In this document: one piece after another, positions 44,317-52,915 of the stretch
Layout of the letters: each line of letters begins with the position of its first letter
How positions within the stretch are numbered: the stretch's first letter is position 1
DNA from: Streptomyces marincola
GTDB lineage: Bacteria; Actinomycetota; Actinomycetes; Streptomycetales; Streptomycetaceae
Assembly (NCBI RefSeq): GCF_020410765.1
Contig: NZ_CP084541.1
Location: 6,006,001 to 6,070,000, forward strand
DNA: 64,000 nt
Reading direction: 5' to 3'
Position numbers and translations under genes: made by a program
Notes under the pieces: generated by a model
Database searches by the model: none
What the model was told of the DNA's origin: nothing
The model's input: only the letters and a program-made list of their open reading frames with translations

Positions 44317-45648
44317 TCAGTTCTCCACGACGCGCTTGCCCGCGCCGTCCTCGACGATGGTGAACGCGTCCACCACGGTGCCGTCCTGCGTCTTGGCCCG
44401 GTAGGTCAGGGAGTTCTCGGTCACGTCCACGATCTGGTACGTCTGCGTGTCGCCGAGCTGGGTGCGCACCTCGGCGCCCGCCAGGCGCCAGTCGAGCGTG
44501 GACGGTTCGTACATCTTGGGCCCGGCCACGGACACGACGTACACGGGACCGGTCGTGACCGACGGGTCGGCGGTGCGGTTCGCCACGAGGTTCCCGCGAC
44601 CGTAGGAGTGGTCGTGCCCCTGGAGGACGAGGTCGACGTCGTGCTCCTCAAGGACGTCGAGCCACGCCGCGCGGACCAGCGCCCCGGTGCGGCCCTCGCT
44701 GTTGGACATGACCGGCTGGTGGAACGTGACCACGGTCCACCGGTTGGGGTTGTCGCGCAGCACCCGGTCCAGCCAGACCTCCTGGTCCTCAAGCCAGTCC
44801 CGCACGTCGAACCAGGGCGCGTTGGTGTAGTTGCTGTTCAACGAGATGAAACGCACGCCCTGGTAGTCCGTGTAGTAGGCGGTGCCGTCCAGGTCCTCGT
44901 CGTCCGGGCCGTTGCCGGCCCCGGGGAACTGCCGCGTCCAGTGGCCCGACAGCTCCCAGCCGTCGTACTCGTGGTTGCCGGGCGTGGTGATCTGGTTGGT
45001 GGTCGAGGTGGTGCCGGCACCGACGGCCGAGAACCACTCGGCCCACTCGTCGTCCGCGTTCGGGTTGTTGACCAGGTCGCCCGCGTGCACGGAGAGCGCC
45101 GCGTCGGCACCGTCCGCGTAGGCGGCGCGGACCAGCGGCGCGGCACCCGAGGTGATGTCGTTCTGGATGTCCCCGAGGTAGACGAACGAGAACGGCTCGC
45201 CGGCCGCACCCGCCGTGCGGAACGTCGTCCAGGCGCCCCACCGCGCGCCGTCCCCGACGCGGTAGCGGTACTCGGTGCCGGGCGTCAGCCCGTCGAGCGT
45301 CACCCGGTGGTGGATGCCGCCGCCGGCCTCGCCGGTGCCCGTGCCCGCGACCGCGGTCGTCGCGCCGCCCGAGGCCGGGCCGAACTCGGCGACGGCGTCG
45401 GCGGGTTCGGGCGTACGCCAGGTGATGGTCTGCGAGGTGCCCGGCGTCGCGGTGGGGGACAGCACGACGCGTTCGAACGCGCCCTCCGCGGCCGGAGCGG
45501 CGCCGTCGCCCGCGGCCTGGACGGGAGCCGCCGCGAGACCGGCGAGCAGCGCGGCGGTGGCGACGGGCAGGGCGGCGCGGCGTGCGGCGCCGGCCCGGGG
45601 GCGGGAACGCGCGGTCCCGGCGGCCGGGCGGGGTGTACGGAGAGACAT
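44317..45648 (-). CDS. Secreted purple acid phosphatase-like metallophosphoesterase
   Basis: A 443-residue secreted enzyme with a twin-arginine-free Sec-type signal (basic start, then LPVATAALLAGLAAAPVQAA). A fibronectin-like N-terminal purple-acid-phosphatase domain contains SQTITWRTPEPADAVAEFG. The metallophosphatase core has FVYLGDIQND, LSVHAGDLVNN, TTPGNHEYDGWEL, TVVTFHQPVMSNSEG and LVLQGHDHSYGRG, all metal-binding segments of the family. It would release phosphate from external esters. The start is the ATG at 45646-45648 after AAGGAG. I saw no clear PhoP box. Confidence 0.87.
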   Translation of the reverse strand: MSLRTPRPAAGTARSRPRAGAARRAALPVATAALLAGLAAAPVQAAGDGAAPAAEGAFERVVLSPTATPGTSQTITWRTPEPADAVAEFGPASGGATTAVAGTGTGEAGGGIHHRVTLDGLTPGTEYRYRVGDGARWGAWTTFRTAGAAGEPFSFVYLGDIQNDITSGAAPLVRAAYADGADAALSVHAGDLVNNPNADDEWAEWFSAVGAGTTSTTNQITTPGNHEYDGWELSGHWTRQFPGAGNGPDDEDLDGTAYYTDYQGVRFISLNSNYTNAPWFDVRDWLEDQEVWLDRVLRDNPNRWTVVTFHQPVMSNSEGRTGALVRAAWLDVLEEHDVDLVLQGHDHSYGRGNLVANRTADPSVTTGPVYVVSVAGPKMYEPSTLDWRLAGAEVRTQLGDTQTYQIVDVTENSLTYRAKTQDGTVVDAFTIVEDGAGKRVVEN

Positions 45649-45949
45649 GTCGACTCCTTCGGGTGCGGCGACGGAGCGGATGGCACGACGTCGTACCCCG
45701 TTGTCCGGCATGGACATGAACATGCGGTCAACGCGGCCGGGTCGGTGCGTGACCCGGCGCGGTACACCGGGCGCCCGGCGGTCCCTGAGCAGATGTTCGG
45801 CGATTTTGCCAGGGGCACGTGACTCTTGTGGGGCGTAAGGGAGTTACGTACGTTCGAAGGGTTGATCACGAAGAAGTCGCCCACGCGGTGCAGACCGTGC
45901 GGGCGGCTTGTTCGTGACGAAACGCCGATGAGAGGACAACGACCGCTTC
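45649..45949. other. Divergent intergenic region
   Basis: 301 bases between the phosphatase (minus) and subtilase (plus) genes. No gene seen. It contains a CCGGGCGCCCGG palindrome (45767-45778) and a moderately AT-rich patch near 45825-45890 that probably holds the subtilase promoter, but I cannot place -35/-10 boxes with confidence. Confidence 0.4.
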
Positions 45950-47527
45950 ATGAACGGACATCCTCCAGCCCGCCGCGCCCTCGTCACCCTCGCCGTGCTC
46001 GCGCTCGCCGCCACCCCGGGACTCGCCGCCGCGGCCCCGGGCGGCGAGGACACGGGTCCCACCACCGCCCCCGGCCGCATAGCCAACGCCGGTGAGCCCG
46101 GCACCATATCGGGCAGCTACCTCGTCACCCTGGCCGAGGAGGTGCCCGCGGCCTCCGCCGCCGGCCGCGCGCTGGTCGAGGACCGCGGCGGGGAGATCAC
46201 CAGCGTTTTCCGGCACACCGTGAACGGCTTCGCCGTCGACATGACGGAGGCCCAGGCCCTGGCCGTGGCCGCCGACCCCGACGTGCTCCAGGTCGCCCAG
46301 AACCAGCGCCACCGTGCCGCCGACGAGGTCCAGACCGACCCGCCCTCCTGGGGCCTCGACCGCGTCGATCAGGTGGAACTCCCGCTCGACGCGTCCTACA
46401 CCTACCCCTCGCACGGCGGCGAGGGCGTCACCGCCTACATCGTTGACACCGGGGTCCGCATCACGCACGAGGAGTTCGAGGGCCGGGCGACCAGCGGCTT
46501 CGACTTCTTCGACGAGGGCGGCGTCGACGGCCGCAACCACGGCACGCACGTCGCGGCCACGGTCGCCGGCGCCCTCCACGGCATGGCCAAGAACACCGAC
46601 ATCGTCTCCGTGCGCGTCATCGACTCCAGCGGCTACGCGACCTCGGAGACGATCGTGGCCGGAGTCGACTGGGTGACGGGCAACGCCTCGGGCCCCTCGG
46701 TGGTCAACATGAGCCTGGGCATCCCGGACGACCCGGTGCTCGACGCCGCGGTCTCCGCCTCCATCGCCTCCGGGATCACCTACGTGGTCTCCGCGGGCAA
46801 CGACGGCACCGCGGCCACCACCAAATCACCGGCCGGGGTGCCCGAGGCCATCACCGTCGGCTCCGCGGACAGCACGGACACGATGGCCGCCAGCTCCAAC
46901 CGCGGGCCCGCCGTGGACTTCTTCGCCCCCGGCGTCCAGATCACCTCGGCCGACGCCACGAACGACACCGCCACCCGTACGCTCAACGGCACCTCCATGG
47001 CCGCCCCGCACGTCACCGGGGCCGCAGCCCTGTACCTGGCCGAGCACCCGGCGGCCACGCCGCAGCAGGTGAGCGAGGCCCTGCGGGCCACCGCGGTCAC
47101 CGGGGCCCTCAGGGCCCTGCCGTACGGCACGCCGAACGTCCTGCTCCACACCGGCGACGAGGGCGGCCACGTGGACGTGCCGCAGCAGCCCACGTTCGCC
47201 AACGACACGGATGTCCCCACCATCGACCGGGAGACCGTGGTCTCCGAGATCGAGGTATCCGGCATGGCCCCGCTCAGCGGGCCGGTGTACATGGACATCG
47301 ACATCAAGCACGAGCGCGCGATCAACCTCAACGTCCAGGTGATCGCGCCCGACGGCACCGCCCGCCTCCTGTGCAGCTCGCAACTGAGCTGCGCGTGGTA
47401 CGAGATCGCCCGCACCTGGACCTGGGAGCGGCCCGGCTTCGACCCCAACGGCACCTGGCAGCTCGCCGTGCGGGACCCGGCCCTTGAGGACAGCGGATTC
47501 ATCGACGCCTGGGCGCTGCGTTTCTGA
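45950..47527 (+). CDS. Secreted S8 family subtilase with C-terminal P-domain
   Basis: A 525-residue precursor. It has a Sec signal (LVTLAVLALAATPGLAAAAP), an I9-type inhibitor propeptide (YLVTLAEEVP to VLQVAQNQRH), and a subtilisin core with Asp166 (YIVDTGV), His200 (NHGTHVA) and Ser349 (NGTSMAAPH), the aqualysin/proteinase K type. A proprotein-convertase P-domain follows (about 405-525) with ETVVSEIEVSGM, IDIKHERAINLNVQVIAP and NGTWQLAVRDPALEDSG. The P-domain replaces the pre-peptidase domain seen in some relatives. It would act outside the cell. Confidence 0.92.
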   Translation: MNGHPPARRALVTLAVLALAATPGLAAAAPGGEDTGPTTAPGRIANAGEPGTISGSYLVTLAEEVPAASAAGRALVEDRGGEITSVFRHTVNGFAVDMTEAQALAVAADPDVLQVAQNQRHRAADEVQTDPPSWGLDRVDQVELPLDASYTYPSHGGEGVTAYIVDTGVRITHEEFEGRATSGFDFFDEGGVDGRNHGTHVAATVAGALHGMAKNTDIVSVRVIDSSGYATSETIVAGVDWVTGNASGPSVVNMSLGIPDDPVLDAAVSASIASGITYVVSAGNDGTAATTKSPAGVPEAITVGSADSTDTMAASSNRGPAVDFFAPGVQITSADATNDTATRTLNGTSMAAPHVTGAAALYLAEHPAATPQQVSEALRATAVTGALRALPYGTPNVLLHTGDEGGHVDVPQQPTFANDTDVPTIDRETVVSEIEVSGMAPLSGPVYMDIDIKHERAINLNVQVIAPDGTARLLCSSQLSCAWYEIARTWTWERPGFDPNGTWQLAVRDPALEDSGFIDAWALRF

Positions 47528-47536
47528 CGCCCAGCC

Positions 47537-47568
47537 GCCTCCGCGCCCCCCGCGGGGGGCGCGGAGGC
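47537..47568 (+). terminator. Hairpin terminator after the subtilase gene
   Basis: GCCTCCGCGCCCCCC (47537-47551) and GGGGGGCGCGGAGGC (47554-47568), a 15-bp perfect stem. Confidence 0.65.
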
Positions 47569-47630
47569 ACGGGAACGCGCCCCCTCGGGCGCGGGTAGGC
47601 TTCGCGGCACACACGCCGAGGAGCCCGCCC

Positions 47631-48041
47631 ATGACCGCACCGCAGCCCGACCCCGACCAGGACTTTCTCGCGTTCTGGCGTGAACGCCACCTCGGTGTGC
47701 TGGCGATCCCGCGGGCCGCGGGCGGCATCCACCTGGCGCCCGTGGGCGTCACCTACGACCACGAACGCCGGCTGGCCCGCGTCATCACCTCGGGGGCCAG
47801 CCACAAGGTGCGGCACCTCGCCGCGGCCGGCGAACGGGCGCGGGTCTCGGTGTGCCAGGTGGACGGCGCCCGCTGGTCCACGCTCGAAGGCACGGCCACC
47901 GTCACCTCGGCGCCCGAGGCGGTCGCCGAGGCAGAACGCCGCTACACCGAGCGGTACCGGCGCCCCCGGGTCAACCCGCGGCGGGTCGCCATCGAGATCA
48001 CCGTCACCCGCGTCATGGGCAGCGTCCGGCCCGGCGGCTGA
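47631..48041 (+). CDS. PPOX-class F420-dependent oxidoreductase-like protein
   Basis: A 136-residue split-barrel flavin/F420-binding protein. It has FLAFWRERHLGVLAIPRAAG, the strand IHLAPVGVTYDHE, RVITSGASHKVRHLAAAGE (cofactor phosphate contacts), and WSTLEGTATVTSAPEAVAEA. The C-terminal RRVAIEITVTRVMGS closes the barrel. The small size and patterns match the TIGR03618/PPOX F420 group. Substrate unknown. GAGGAG lies 7-12 bases before the ATG. Confidence 0.82.
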   Translation: MTAPQPDPDQDFLAFWRERHLGVLAIPRAAGGIHLAPVGVTYDHERRLARVITSGASHKVRHLAAAGERARVSVCQVDGARWSTLEGTATVTSAPEAVAEAERRYTERYRRPRVNPRRVAIEITVTRVMGSVRPGG

Positions 48042-48086
48042 CCGGCCGGTCGGGCGCGGATACCAACCCGCGCGCCCCCTGGCGCT

Positions 48087-48127
48087 CGCAGATGCCATAT
48101 GCTCGTGGCAGATCACTCGCATCTGCG
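48087..48127. promoter_or_regulatory. Inverted repeat upstream of modA
   Basis: CGCAGATGC (48087-48095) and GCATCTGCG (48119-48127), perfect 9-bp arms 23 bases apart, ending 13 bases before the modA start. Possible operator or RNA leader stem. Confidence 0.5.
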
Positions 48128-48140
48128 ACAGGGGACGTTC

Positions 48141-48920
48141 GTGTGGGGTTCCGGCCGCCGGCTGCCCGGCCGCGCCGCCGCGGCGTGCGCGGCACTCCTC
48201 CTCGCCCTCACCGCCTGCGGCACCGGCGGCGGGGACGACGCGGCGGGCGGCGAGGGCGCCTCGCTGACCGTGCTCGCCGCGGCCTCGCTGACCGACGCGT
48301 TCGAAGTGCTCGGGGAGCGGTACGAGCGGGAACGACCGGGCGCGGACCTCACCTTCTCCTTCGCGGGCTCGCAGGAACTGGCCGCGCAGGTGACCCAGGG
48401 CGTTCCCGCCGACGTCCTGGTCACGGCCGACACCGAGACCATGGACGGGCTGGCCGGCCGCACGGAGGAGCCCGTCGTGATCGCCCGCAACGAGCTGGCC
48501 CTGGTCACCCCGCCCGACGACCCGGGCGGGGTGCGCGGGCTCGCCGACCTGGCCGATCCCGGGCTGCGCCTGGTGCTCGCCGCCCCCGAGGTGCCGGCGG
48601 GCCGGTACGGGCAGCGGGTGCTCGACGCGGCGGGTATCGAGGCTGCCGCCGACTCCCAGGAGCCCAGCGTGCGCGCCGTGCTGAGCAAGGTCAGGCTGGG
48701 CGAGGCGGACGCCGGCCTGGTGTACGCCACCGACGCCGTCGCGGCGGGCGACGACGTGCGGACCGTGCCGCTCCCCGAGGAGCACAACATCGTCGCCACG
48801 TACCCGGCGGCGGCGCTGACCGGAAGTCAGCACCCCGACGAGGCACGCGACTTCGTCGCCTGGCTGGGCTCGGATACGGCCCGCGCCGCGCTGGCGGACG
48901 CCGGGTTCGGCCTGCCCTGA
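48141..48920 (+). CDS. modA: Molybdate ABC transporter substrate-binding lipoprotein
   Basis: A 259-residue lipoprotein with the lipobox LLALTAC (Cys26), then the ModA fold. It has LTVLAAASLTDAFEVLGE, FSFAGSQELAAQVTQGVPADV, VTADTETMDGLA, VRAVLSKVRLGEADAGLVYATDA and the closing HPDEARDFVAWLGSD. ModA binds molybdate or tungstate outside the membrane for delivery to ModB/ModC. Those partner genes are absent here: the next gene is a DHA2 exporter on the other strand. The start is the GTG at 48141 after GGGGA. Confidence 0.9.
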   Translation: MWGSGRRLPGRAAAACAALLLALTACGTGGGDDAAGGEGASLTVLAAASLTDAFEVLGERYERERPGADLTFSFAGSQELAAQVTQGVPADVLVTADTETMDGLAGRTEEPVVIARNELALVTPPDDPGGVRGLADLADPGLRLVLAAPEVPAGRYGQRVLDAAGIEAAADSQEPSVRAVLSKVRLGEADAGLVYATDAVAAGDDVRTVPLPEEHNIVATYPAAALTGSQHPDEARDFVAWLGSDTARAALADAGFGLP

Positions 48921-48944
48921 CCGGCCGCCGTCCGCGTCCGCCGT

Positions 48945-50543
48945 TCAAAGCGAACGGTCGCGGCCGTCCCCGGCCACCGGGGCCGCCGGCTCCTGGTCCG
49001 CGGCGGCGTCCTGTCCGCCGGTCGTGGGCGCGCGGCGCAACGTGACGGCGGCCAGGACCGCGGTCGCGAGCAGGGCCACCGAGGTGAGGAGCGCGGTGCT
49101 GTGCAGCCCGGTCGTGAAGGCGTCGCGGGCCGCGTCGAGCAGGGCGCCGGAGAGTGGCTCCGGCAGGTCCTCCGCCGTGGTGACGGCGCCGCCGATGGTG
49201 TCCTGCGCCTCGTGCAGCGTCTCGTCGTCCAGGCCCTGCGGGGCCTGCTCGCCCAACTGCCGCCGGTAGACGGCGAGACCGAGGCTGCCGAGCAGGGCCA
49301 TGCCCAGGGACAGGCCGAGTTCCGCGCCGCTCTCGGAGATCGCGGAGGCCGACCCGGCGCGTTCCGAGGGCGCGGAGCCGACGACGAGGTCGGTGGTCAG
49401 GGCCAGGATGGGGGTGATGCCGCTGTAGAGCACGGTGAACCCGGTGATCGCCCAGGCCAGACCGTCCTCGGGGCCGGCCGGCACGATCATCAGGGCCCCG
49501 ACGGCGGCGATGCCGAGACAGGTCGCGACGACCGTGGCCGGCCGCACCCGGGTCACCAGCCGGGGCGCGAGGAGCGTGCCGGCGATGCCGATGGAGACCG
49601 CGGGCAGGGTCCACAGGCCGGCCTGAAGCGGCGAGAGCCCGAGGACGGACTGGAGGTACTGCATGAGCAGCAGCTGGGAGCCGGCCATGGCGCACACCGC
49701 GAGCGTCTGCGTGCTGAGCGCCGCGCTGAACGCGGGGATACGGAACAGCCCGAGGTCCACGAGGGGTTCGGCGAGCCTGCGCTGCCTGCGCAGGAAGACG
49801 GCGCCGACGACGAGGCCGAGCACGCCCCAGGCCGGCGGGGTGAGGCCGGGACCCGACTCCGAGAGCTGCTTCACCGCGTAGACCAGCGAGAGCACGGCCA
49901 CCAGCGAGAGGGCCGCGCTGGTCAGGTCGAAGCGGCCGGCGGCCCCCTCGCGGTGCTCGGGCAGCAGCCGGGGGCCGGCGACGAGCAGCAGCGTCATCAC
50001 GGGGACGGCGATCAGGAACACCGAGCCCCACCAGTAGTGTTCGAGCAACAGCCCGCCCACCAGCGGGCCGATCGCCTCGCCGCTGATGAAGCACGTCATC
50101 CACACGGCGACGGCGAAGGTGCGTTGCGCGGGCACGGCGAACATCGTCGAGACGAGGGCGAGCGTCGAGGGCATCAGCGTCGCCCCCGCCACGCCGAGCA
50201 GCGCACGGGCCATGATCAGCATCTCGGCGCTGCTCGCGTACGCCGCGAGGACGGAGGCCAGGGCGAACGCGGCGGCGCCGATGAGCAGCAGTCTGCGGCG
50301 CCCGATGCGGTCGCCGAGCGTTCCCATCGTCATCAGGAACCCGGCGATGAGGAAGCCGTAGATGTCGAGTATCCACAGCAACTGGCCGCCGCTCGGCGAG
50401 AGTTCCGAGCTGATCGTGGGCGCGGCCAGATGCAGGACCGTCATGTCCATGGCCAGAACCACGGTGGGCAGGGCCAGGACGCCGAGCCCGACCCACTCCC
50501 GCCGCCCGGCGCGTGGCGGGGCGGCGCTGTCTCCGGCGGTCAC
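48945..50543 (-). CDS. DHA2-family MFS drug exporter
   Basis: A 532-residue, fourteen-segment MFS protein. Segment 1 has LPTVVLAMDMTVLHLAAPTI; motif A is GTLGDRIGRRRLLLIGAAAF; motif C-like is ALLGVAGATLMPSTLALVSTMF; later come WMTCFISGEAIGPLVGG and SERAGSASAISESGAELGLSL. This is the QacA/EmrB-type drug:H+ antiporter pattern. The GTG at 50541-50543 is chosen over the GTG at 50594, because GAGGAG sits 6 bases upstream of it. The promoter at 50624-50655 and divergent merR indicate MerR control. Confidence 0.9.
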   Translation of the reverse strand: MTAGDSAAPPRAGRREWVGLGVLALPTVVLAMDMTVLHLAAPTISSELSPSGGQLLWILDIYGFLIAGFLMTMGTLGDRIGRRRLLLIGAAAFALASVLAAYASSAEMLIMARALLGVAGATLMPSTLALVSTMFAVPAQRTFAVAVWMTCFISGEAIGPLVGGLLLEHYWWGSVFLIAVPVMTLLLVAGPRLLPEHREGAAGRFDLTSAALSLVAVLSLVYAVKQLSESGPGLTPPAWGVLGLVVGAVFLRRQRRLAEPLVDLGLFRIPAFSAALSTQTLAVCAMAGSQLLLMQYLQSVLGLSPLQAGLWTLPAVSIGIAGTLLAPRLVTRVRPATVVATCLGIAAVGALMIVPAGPEDGLAWAITGFTVLYSGITPILALTTDLVVGSAPSERAGSASAISESGAELGLSLGMALLGSLGLAVYRRQLGEQAPQGLDDETLHEAQDTIGGAVTTAEDLPEPLSGALLDAARDAFTTGLHSTALLTSVALLATAVLAAVTLRRAPTTGGQDAAADQEPAAPVAGDGRDRSL

Positions 50544-50623
50544 AAGTGTCTCCTCGGGGCGGTCGGCGGCATGCGGGGGGCGGAACGGCGACACGGCCGT
50601 CGTCTGTCACCGCGCTGCCCGGC

Positions 50624-50655
50624 AGGCTAGGGTCTGACATCGATGTCAGAGTCAA
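50624..50655 (-). promoter_or_regulatory. MerR-type promoter with long spacer for the exporter
   Basis: On the minus strand TTGACT (50650-50655), 20 bases, TAGCCT (50624-50629). A spacer of 19-20 bases is the hallmark of MerR-activated promoters, and the palindrome at 50633-50650 lies in it. Confidence 0.75.
50633..50650. promoter_or_regulatory. MerR operator, perfect 18-bp palindrome
   Basis: TCTGACATCGATGTCAGA is its own reverse complement. It sits between the -35 and -10 of the exporter promoter and 30 bases upstream of the merR gene start. Confidence 0.8.
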
Positions 50656-50680
50656 GTGCCCGACGCGTAAGGGGGTCGCG

Positions 50681-51049
50681 GTGCGTATCGGGGAGCTGTC
50701 CCGCCGCACGGGAGTCAGCGAACGCCTGCTGCGGTACTACGAGCAGCAGGGGCTTCTGCACCCGGAGCGGCGCCCCAGCGGCTACCGCGAGTACCGGGAG
50801 GGGGACGTGGAGACGGTGCGCCGCATCCGGACCCTCCTGTCCGCGGGGCTGCCCACGGCCCTGATCGGCGAGGTGCTGCCGTGCATGCGGGACGACGGGG
50901 AACGGCTGGTGCCGACCTGCGCCGAGATGCTGGACGACCTGAACGAGGCGCGCGAGCGCCTGTCCGGCGTCATCGCGGAGTTGAGCGCCTCGCGCGCCGT
51001 GCTCGACGAGGTCATCGCCGCCGCGCCGAAGGCCGACCCCGCCCGCTGA
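50681..51049 (+). CDS. MerR family transcriptional regulator
   Basis: A 122-residue regulator with an N-terminal winged HTH (MRIGELSRRTGVSERLLRYY, then SGYREYREGDVETVRRIR) and a coiled-coil dimerisation helix. The effector region EVLPCMRDDGERLVPTCAEM has two cysteines 12 residues apart, a feature of a MerR subgroup paired with DHA2 exporters. Whether they bind ligand, metal or sense redox state is unknown. The start is the GTG at 50681 after AAGGGGG. It is divergent to the exporter and shares the operator region. Confidence 0.9.
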   Translation: MRIGELSRRTGVSERLLRYYEQQGLLHPERRPSGYREYREGDVETVRRIRTLLSAGLPTALIGEVLPCMRDDGERLVPTCAEMLDDLNEARERLSGVIAELSASRAVLDEVIAAAPKADPAR

Positions 51050-51229
51050 CCCGGCGCTCCCGCCCTCGTCCCGCACCGGCGGAAAGCTTTGACATGCACG
51101 CCGCACGCGGCGGAAGATGTCGCCGGAAGGAAGGCGGCGCGTCCCGTGAACTCCCCGCCGGCAACGCGCTCTTGGCGCCCCGGCCGCCCGGAGGGCCGCG
51201 CCGCCGCGACGACGATTCCGGAGGCCGCC

Positions 51230-52216
51230 ATGCCCCGTGACACCCCACGTCCTCGGCCGGCGCGCCCGGCCCTCGTGCTCCTCTCGCTCGTCCTGGCCTG
51301 CCTCCTCGGCGCGCCCCCGACCGCATCGGCCGCCGAACTCCCGGCCGGGAAGACCCGGTTCGCCGTCGCCGTCGGCGGACTCGCGGCCGGCTCCACCACC
51401 AACTGGGTCAGGCTCGGCCAGTACACGTTCGCCACCGACGGCACCGTCACCGAGCAGCACTGGCACTGGACGCAGCGGCGCCGTGAGGCCCGCTCGTCCA
51501 CCGGCGTCCAGGCCACCGGCTGCCCCACCCGCTCCTGCACCGTCCGCACCGCTCACGGCTACCAGTCGAGCGCGGCCCCGCAGTCCCTGACGGGCGACTG
51601 GACCGTCGACGCGGGCATCCTGCGGATCACCTGGGACAACGGGCAGGGCTGGGAGGAGTGGAACGTCGCGACCGCCGCCGACGGCGCGCTCGCCACCCTG
51701 GCGTTCCGCCGCTCCGGCTTCGGCGCCACCCACGGCTTCGGGTACGGGAGCAACGCGGCCTGGAGCGCCCGTGCCTCCACCGCCACCGTCGCGGCGGCCG
51801 ACCACGACGCCTTCGACCACGACTACTTCCTGTGGAAGGTGAGCGCGGAGAACGACCGGCCGCACATCGACAGCGGTGCCGGCAACCCCTTCTGGATGCG
51901 CGACTGGACCGCGTGCGGCGGCGGCCGGTGCCTGGCGGGCCGCACGGCCAGCAGCACCGACTACTACGTGACACCGGCCAACACCGCCACCGGGCACCGC
52001 AGGGACACGCTGTGGCACTGGCGCACGGCGCTCGCCGACGGCCGCGGCGAGCACTGCTACACGGGCAACTCGCACGTCAAGCCCATGATCCAGATCATCG
52101 ACGACGACGGGGCCTTCCACGGCTGGGTCGGCGTCGAGGCGTCGCTGAACCAGACCGTTCCCGCCGAGGGGCGCCTCGGGGACGACATCGGCGTCTTCCG
52201 TATCGCCGCGCACTGA
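51230..52216 (+). CDS. Secreted protein of unknown function
   Basis: A 328-residue protein with a Sec signal (ALVLLSLVLACLLGAPPTASAA; cleavage after ASA or AA). The mature part is rich in Trp, Gly, Thr and His, with VGGLAAGSTTNWVRLGQYTF, WDNGQGWEEWNVATA, HDAFDHDYFLWKVSAEND and CYTGNSHVKPMIQIIDDD. Four or five cysteines fall in likely pairs (ATGCPTRSC, ACGGGRC). It has no catalytic motif I recognise. The ATG at 51230 follows CCGGAGG. Confidence 0.75.
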   Translation: MPRDTPRPRPARPALVLLSLVLACLLGAPPTASAAELPAGKTRFAVAVGGLAAGSTTNWVRLGQYTFATDGTVTEQHWHWTQRRREARSSTGVQATGCPTRSCTVRTAHGYQSSAAPQSLTGDWTVDAGILRITWDNGQGWEEWNVATAADGALATLAFRRSGFGATHGFGYGSNAAWSARASTATVAAADHDAFDHDYFLWKVSAENDRPHIDSGAGNPFWMRDWTACGGGRCLAGRTASSTDYYVTPANTATGHRRDTLWHWRTALADGRGEHCYTGNSHVKPMIQIIDDDGAFHGWVGVEASLNQTVPAEGRLGDDIGVFRIAAH

Positions 52217-52257
52217 CCGCACCCCGCCCGCGCACCCGCCGCCCCTCCCTCACCTCC

Positions 52258-52291
52258 GCCGCCCAGGACCGCTCCCGCGGTCCCGGGCGGC
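52258..52291 (+). terminator. Hairpin terminator after the secreted protein gene
   Basis: GCCGCCC-AG-GACCGC pairs with GCGGTC-CC-GGGCGGC across a 4-base loop, with one internal mismatch pair. Confidence 0.5.
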
Positions 52292-52411
52292 GTCCGCTTG
52301 GCCGCGGCACGCCGTCTCGCCTGCGCCGTTGTCAGAGGTCGCGCGTAGGTTGAGTCACGTTCCGCCGAGATGGCGCGGACGTTCCCTCATGCTGCCCCGG
52401 AGGATGGTGCG

Positions 52412-52915
52412 TTGTCGTTTTTCGTAAGGTCGAGCACGGTGCGGGTGCTGCCACCCGCGCGGCCCCGCAAGCTCGCCAAGGTCCCGTTCGTCGAGCTGGC
52501 CGACGGACGTGTGCAGGGCGTGGTGTCCAGCGGTTCCGACATCGCGCGGGTGTACGTCTCGCTGATCGAGGCAGGTACCCACGCGTTCGCGTGCAGCACC
52601 AACAACAACCGGCCCTGCACGATGGCCAGGGGCGGGTTCTGCAAGCACATCCTCGCGATGCTCGGCGAGGCGGTCCTCCAGTACGGCGCCCCGCGCGTCG
52701 CCCGCTACCTGCGGGTCGAGCCGGGGGACGGGGAGGAGGTGGACGCCCGGTCCCTCGTGGCCGCCATGCACTCAAGACCGCCGCACGCCGCGCCGGAGGC
52801 CGCCGCGCCCGTCTTCAGCCGGTTCCTGCGCCACCTCGCCTACCTGGAGCCCGCGCCCGTCACCGTACCGGTGCCCGAGATGCAGTGGTTCCCGCCGACC
52901 AGGACGGTGGCGTGA
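52412..52915 (+). CDS. SWIM zinc-finger protein
   Basis: A 167-residue protein. The SWIM motif is at about residues 57-80: FACSTNNNRPC then GGFCKHILAML (C-x-C/C-x-H type). SWIM domains bind zinc and mediate DNA or protein contacts. I chose the TTG at 52412, because a strong GGAGGA lies 7 bases upstream; an in-frame ATG at 52370 would add 14 residues but has only a weak site. It is the first gene of a five-gene overlapping operon with vWA, MoxR and DUF5682 proteins, and overlaps the next by TGATG. Confidence 0.78.
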   Translation: MSFFVRSSTVRVLPPARPRKLAKVPFVELADGRVQGVVSSGSDIARVYVSLIEAGTHAFACSTNNNRPCTMARGGFCKHILAMLGEAVLQYGAPRVARYLRVEPGDGEEVDARSLVAAMHSRPPHAAPEAAAPVFSRFLRHLAYLEPAPVTVPVPEMQWFPPTRTVA

